Assembly (NCBI GenBank): GCA_945861195.1
Contig: CAMATS010000081.1
Coordinates: 1 to 8,029 of the forward strand
Reading direction: 5' to 3'
DNA length: 8,029 nt
DNA from: Rhodoferax sp. OV413
GTDB lineage: Bacteria; Pseudomonadota; Gammaproteobacteria; Burkholderiales; Burkholderiaceae_C
In this document: piece after piece, positions 6,526 to 8,029 of the stretch
How the letters are laid out: every line of letters starts with the position of its first letter
Position numbering within the stretch: the stretch's first letter is position 1
The notes under the pieces: generated by a model
Told to the model about the DNA's origin: nothing
What the model saw: only the letters and a program-made list of their open reading frames with translations
Database searches by the model: none
Program-made: the position numbers and the translations under genes

Positions 6526-6553
6526 AGTTGGGGACTCGGCATGGCTTTACAAG
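6526..6553 (-). promoter_or_regulatory. Sigma-32 (heat-shock) promoter-like site for clpPX
   Basis: On the minus strand CTTGTAA (6547-6553) and CCCCAACT (6526-6533) are separated by 13 bases. The RpoH consensus known from E. coli is about CTTGAAA and CCCCATnT with similar spacing, so each box has a single mismatch. Transcription would start near 6518-6520 and give a leader of about 45 bases before clpP. clpPX is heat-inducible in several proteobacteria, which makes the site plausible. It would let clpPX respond to stress independently of tig. Confidence 0.62.
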
Positions 6554-6577
6554 CCTGTGCGCAGGCAGCCAAGGAAT

Positions 6578-7888
6578 TCAATTAGAGGCCATCATTTCTT
6601 CAAAGGAGATGCTTTTTTCGGTGATTTTGGCCTGTGCAAGCACATAGTCGGTGACGTTGTTTTCCATCACCAGGCCCTCAACCTCGGCCATGCGCTGCTT
6701 GTCGCTGTAATAGTAGCGCAGCAAGTCGCCCGGTTTTTCATAGCTGGCAGCCAATTCCTCAACATGAGCTTTAACCTGCTCCGGCTTGGCATGCAGCTTG
6801 TGGGCGCGCACCAGCTCTGCCACCACCAGGCCCGTGCGCACACGGTTTTCAGCCTGCGGACGAAAAATGTCCTCGGGGATTGATGCTTTTTCAGCGTCCT
6901 TGACACCGCGCTGCTTGAGGTCGGCGCGAGCAGCTTCCAACAAGCGCTGTATTTCGGCTTGCACGCTCGCTTTGGGAAGGTCAAGCTCGGCTTTGGATAC
7001 CAGCGCCGCAATTGCCGCCTGCTTGTTTCGCATACGCAGCCGATTGGCAAGCTCACGCTGCAGGTTTTTACGGATGTCTGCGCGCAGGCCCTCAACTGTG
7101 GGCTCTGCAACGTTAAGGGAAGCGGCCAGCGCGCTATTGAGCTCTGGCAGATGTGCCGCCTCAATTTTTTTAACAGTGAGCATGAAGTCAGCCGTTTTTC
7201 CGGCCACATCTTTGCCGTGGTAGTCAGCCGGAAAGCTGAGTTGGAAGGTCTTGCTCTGGCCTGATTGCATGCCCACGGTAGCGGCCTCAAATTCTGCAAG
7301 CATTTGGCCGTCGCCCAGGATGAAACTAAAGGCTTCGGCCTTGCCGCCATCAAAGGCCTCGCCCTCAATCTTGCCTTCGAAGTCAACCGTGGCGCGGTCT
7401 CCTAGCTGGGCTTGGGCATCTTGGGGTCGCTGGGCAAAGGTGCGGCGCTGCTTGCGCAAGATATCAAGCGTGCGGTTGACCGCGCCGTCGTCGACTTCAG
7501 CACTGATTTTTTCCACCTCTGCATCGGCCAGCGCTCCGAGACGGACCTCGGGGAAAACCTCAAAAACTGCATCAAAAGACAACTCGCCGGCGGGCGATCC
7601 TTCTTTTTCCGTGATGCGCGGCTGCCCGGCAACCCGCAGATTAGCTTGGTTGGCAGCATCAGAAAACGCCTGGCCGACTTTGTCATTCATGACCTCGTAC
7701 TGCACTGTGTAGCCATAACGTTGCGAGACCACATTCATAGGCACCTTGCCGGGCCGAAAGCCGTCCATCTTGACAGTGCGAGCGAGCTTGCGCAGACGCG
7801 TTTGCACCTCAGCCTGGATGCTGCCTACAGGCAGCGACAGCGTCATTTTGCGCTCGAGTTTTTCCAGGGTTTCTACATGAACAGTCAT
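6578..7888 (-). CDS. tig: Trigger factor, ribosome-associated chaperone and peptidyl-prolyl isomerase
   Basis: 436 residues from ATG 7888, against 432 in E. coli. Trigger factor docks at the ribosome exit tunnel and shields new chains. The ribosome-binding domain has the signature GFRPGKVP at 43-50. The FKBP-type isomerase domain covers about 160-245, from GDRATVDFEGK to the HGKDVAGK region. The rest forms the helical chaperone arms, and the protein ends SFEEMMASN. I chose ATG 7888 because GGAG at 7896-7899 stands seven bases upstream; the frame also contains a TTG one codon earlier, which is less likely. The gene lies only 22 bases after tRNA-Leu, so its message may be read from the tRNA promoter and freed by tRNA 3' processing. 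The gap to clpP (6476-6577) holds a small GCCTG/CAGGC hairpin without a T tract and the sigma-32-like site. Confidence 0.98.
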   Translation of the reverse strand: MTVHVETLEKLERKMTLSLPVGSIQAEVQTRLRKLARTVKMDGFRPGKVPMNVVSQRYGYTVQYEVMNDKVGQAFSDAANQANLRVAGQPRITEKEGSPAGELSFDAVFEVFPEVRLGALADAEVEKISAEVDDGAVNRTLDILRKQRRTFAQRPQDAQAQLGDRATVDFEGKIEGEAFDGGKAEAFSFILGDGQMLAEFEAATVGMQSGQSKTFQLSFPADYHGKDVAGKTADFMLTVKKIEAAHLPELNSALAASLNVAEPTVEGLRADIRKNLQRELANRLRMRNKQAAIAALVSKAELDLPKASVQAEIQRLLEAARADLKQRGVKDAEKASIPEDIFRPQAENRVRTGLVVAELVRAHKLHAKPEQVKAHVEELAASYEKPGDLLRYYYSDKQRMAEVEGLVMENNVTDYVLAQAKITEKSISFEEMMASN

Positions 7889-7895
7889 CAAGCAT

Positions 7896-7899
7896 CTCC
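7896..7899 (-). promoter_or_regulatory. Ribosome-binding site that sets the tig start
   Basis: GGAG on the minus strand, seven bases before ATG 7888. It supports that ATG rather than the TTG at 7891. Confidence 0.7.
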
Positions 7900-7910
7900 A
7901 AAAATATATG

Positions 7911-7997
7911 TGGTGCGCGGGGGGGGACTCGAACCCCCACAGTATTGCTACCGTCAGGACCTAAACCTGGTGCGTCTACCAATTTCGCCACCCGCGC
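7911..7997 (-). tRNA. tRNA-Leu (anticodon UAG)
   Basis: The 87-base gene is a class II tRNA with a long variable arm. Acceptor strands GCGCGGG and CCCGCGC pair, followed by discriminator A (the leucine identity base) and an encoded CCA (7911-7913). The anticodon loop TTTAGGT gives UAG, which reads CUN leucine codons, and the T arm has GTTCGA. It lies 22 bases upstream of tig on the same strand. A terminator-like hairpin ends exactly at its 5' border, leaving no space for a private promoter, so it is probably read from upstream. Confidence 0.97.
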
Positions 7998-8020
7998 AAA
8001 AACAAAGGGGGTGCCCTTTG
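7998..8020 (-). terminator. Intrinsic terminator-like hairpin directly before tRNA-Leu
   Basis: On the minus strand CAAAGGG (8014-8020) and CCCTTTG (8003-8009) pair across a four-base loop, followed by five Ts (7998-8002). The next base is the first of tRNA-Leu. The shape is that of a short Rho-independent terminator for the gene upstream of the window edge. Because tRNA-Leu has no room for its own promoter, partial read-through or a processing role is likely. Confidence 0.65.
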
Positions 8021-8029
8021 GAGCCACCC
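8019..8029 (-). tRNA. Possible 3' end of another tRNA gene (cut by window edge)
   Basis: The minus strand here reads GGGTGGC, then T, then CCA: exactly seven acceptor-stem bases, a discriminator and a CCA end. A terminator-like hairpin begins at the CA, as one follows tRNA-Gly a few bases after its CCA. Only eleven bases are visible, so this could be chance. A matching GCCACCC about 75 bases to the right would confirm it. I cannot assign the amino acid. Confidence 0.3.

Noticed and set aside
6553..6566. GCCTG/CAGGC hairpin after tig as a terminator
   Set aside because: Only five base pairs and no T tract follows; it overlaps the proposed sigma-32 -35 box.
6667..7386. 239-residue minus-strand frame inside tig
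   Set aside because: Shifted reading of tig; Arg/Trp/Cys-rich without motifs, while the tig frame has a complete family match.
7809..8027. 72-residue minus-strand frame beginning MAPKGTPFVFARVAKLVDAP
   Set aside because: It is a translation of the tRNA-Leu gene and its flanks; such VAKLVDAP peptides are a known artefact of tRNA genes.
1..8029. CRISPR array, insertion sequence or toxin-antitoxin pair
   Set aside because: No regularly spaced long repeats, no transposase-like frame besides the integrase, and no small gene pair with supporting signals.

Overview
The window looks like a piece of chromosome from a betaproteobacterium, probably Burkholderiales and perhaps Comamonadaceae. This rests on the look of the ClpX, ClpP, Lon and trigger factor proteins and on the conserved tig-clpP-clpX-lon order. 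No database search was possible, so the genus is open. Every gene I can support lies on the minus strand, so transcription runs from high to low coordinates.

Reading in the direction of transcription, the window opens at its right edge with what may be the last bases of one tRNA (8019-8029). A terminator-like hairpin (7998-8020) and tRNA-Leu(UAG) (7911-7997) follow. Next comes the protein quality-control cluster: trigger factor (tig), the ClpP peptidase with its ClpX unfoldase, and the Lon protease. Trigger factor receives nascent chains at the ribosome; ClpXP and Lon degrade damaged or regulatory proteins. A good match to a heat-shock sigma-32 promoter lies in the tig-clpP gap, so clpPX can probably be induced separately from tig.

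Below lon are tRNA-Gly(GCC) and tRNA-Cys(GCA), with a strong hairpin between them. The tRNA-Cys 3' end is the apparent edge of an integrated element. After 162 bases with no gene, but with an inverted repeat and helically phased GTGTGC repeats, comes a full-length tyrosine recombinase (275-1579). Next is the start of a more AT-rich lipoprotein gene that runs off the left edge. The simplest reading is a genomic island, integrative element or prophage inserted at tRNA-Cys, with most of its cargo to the left of the window.

The core (about 1742-8029) is ordinary housekeeping sequence. The parts worth a second look are the island edge, the two hairpins that sit directly upstream of tRNA genes with no room for a promoter, and the sigma-32-like site. 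I found no CRISPR array, insertion sequence or clearly new multi-gene system within these 8 kb.
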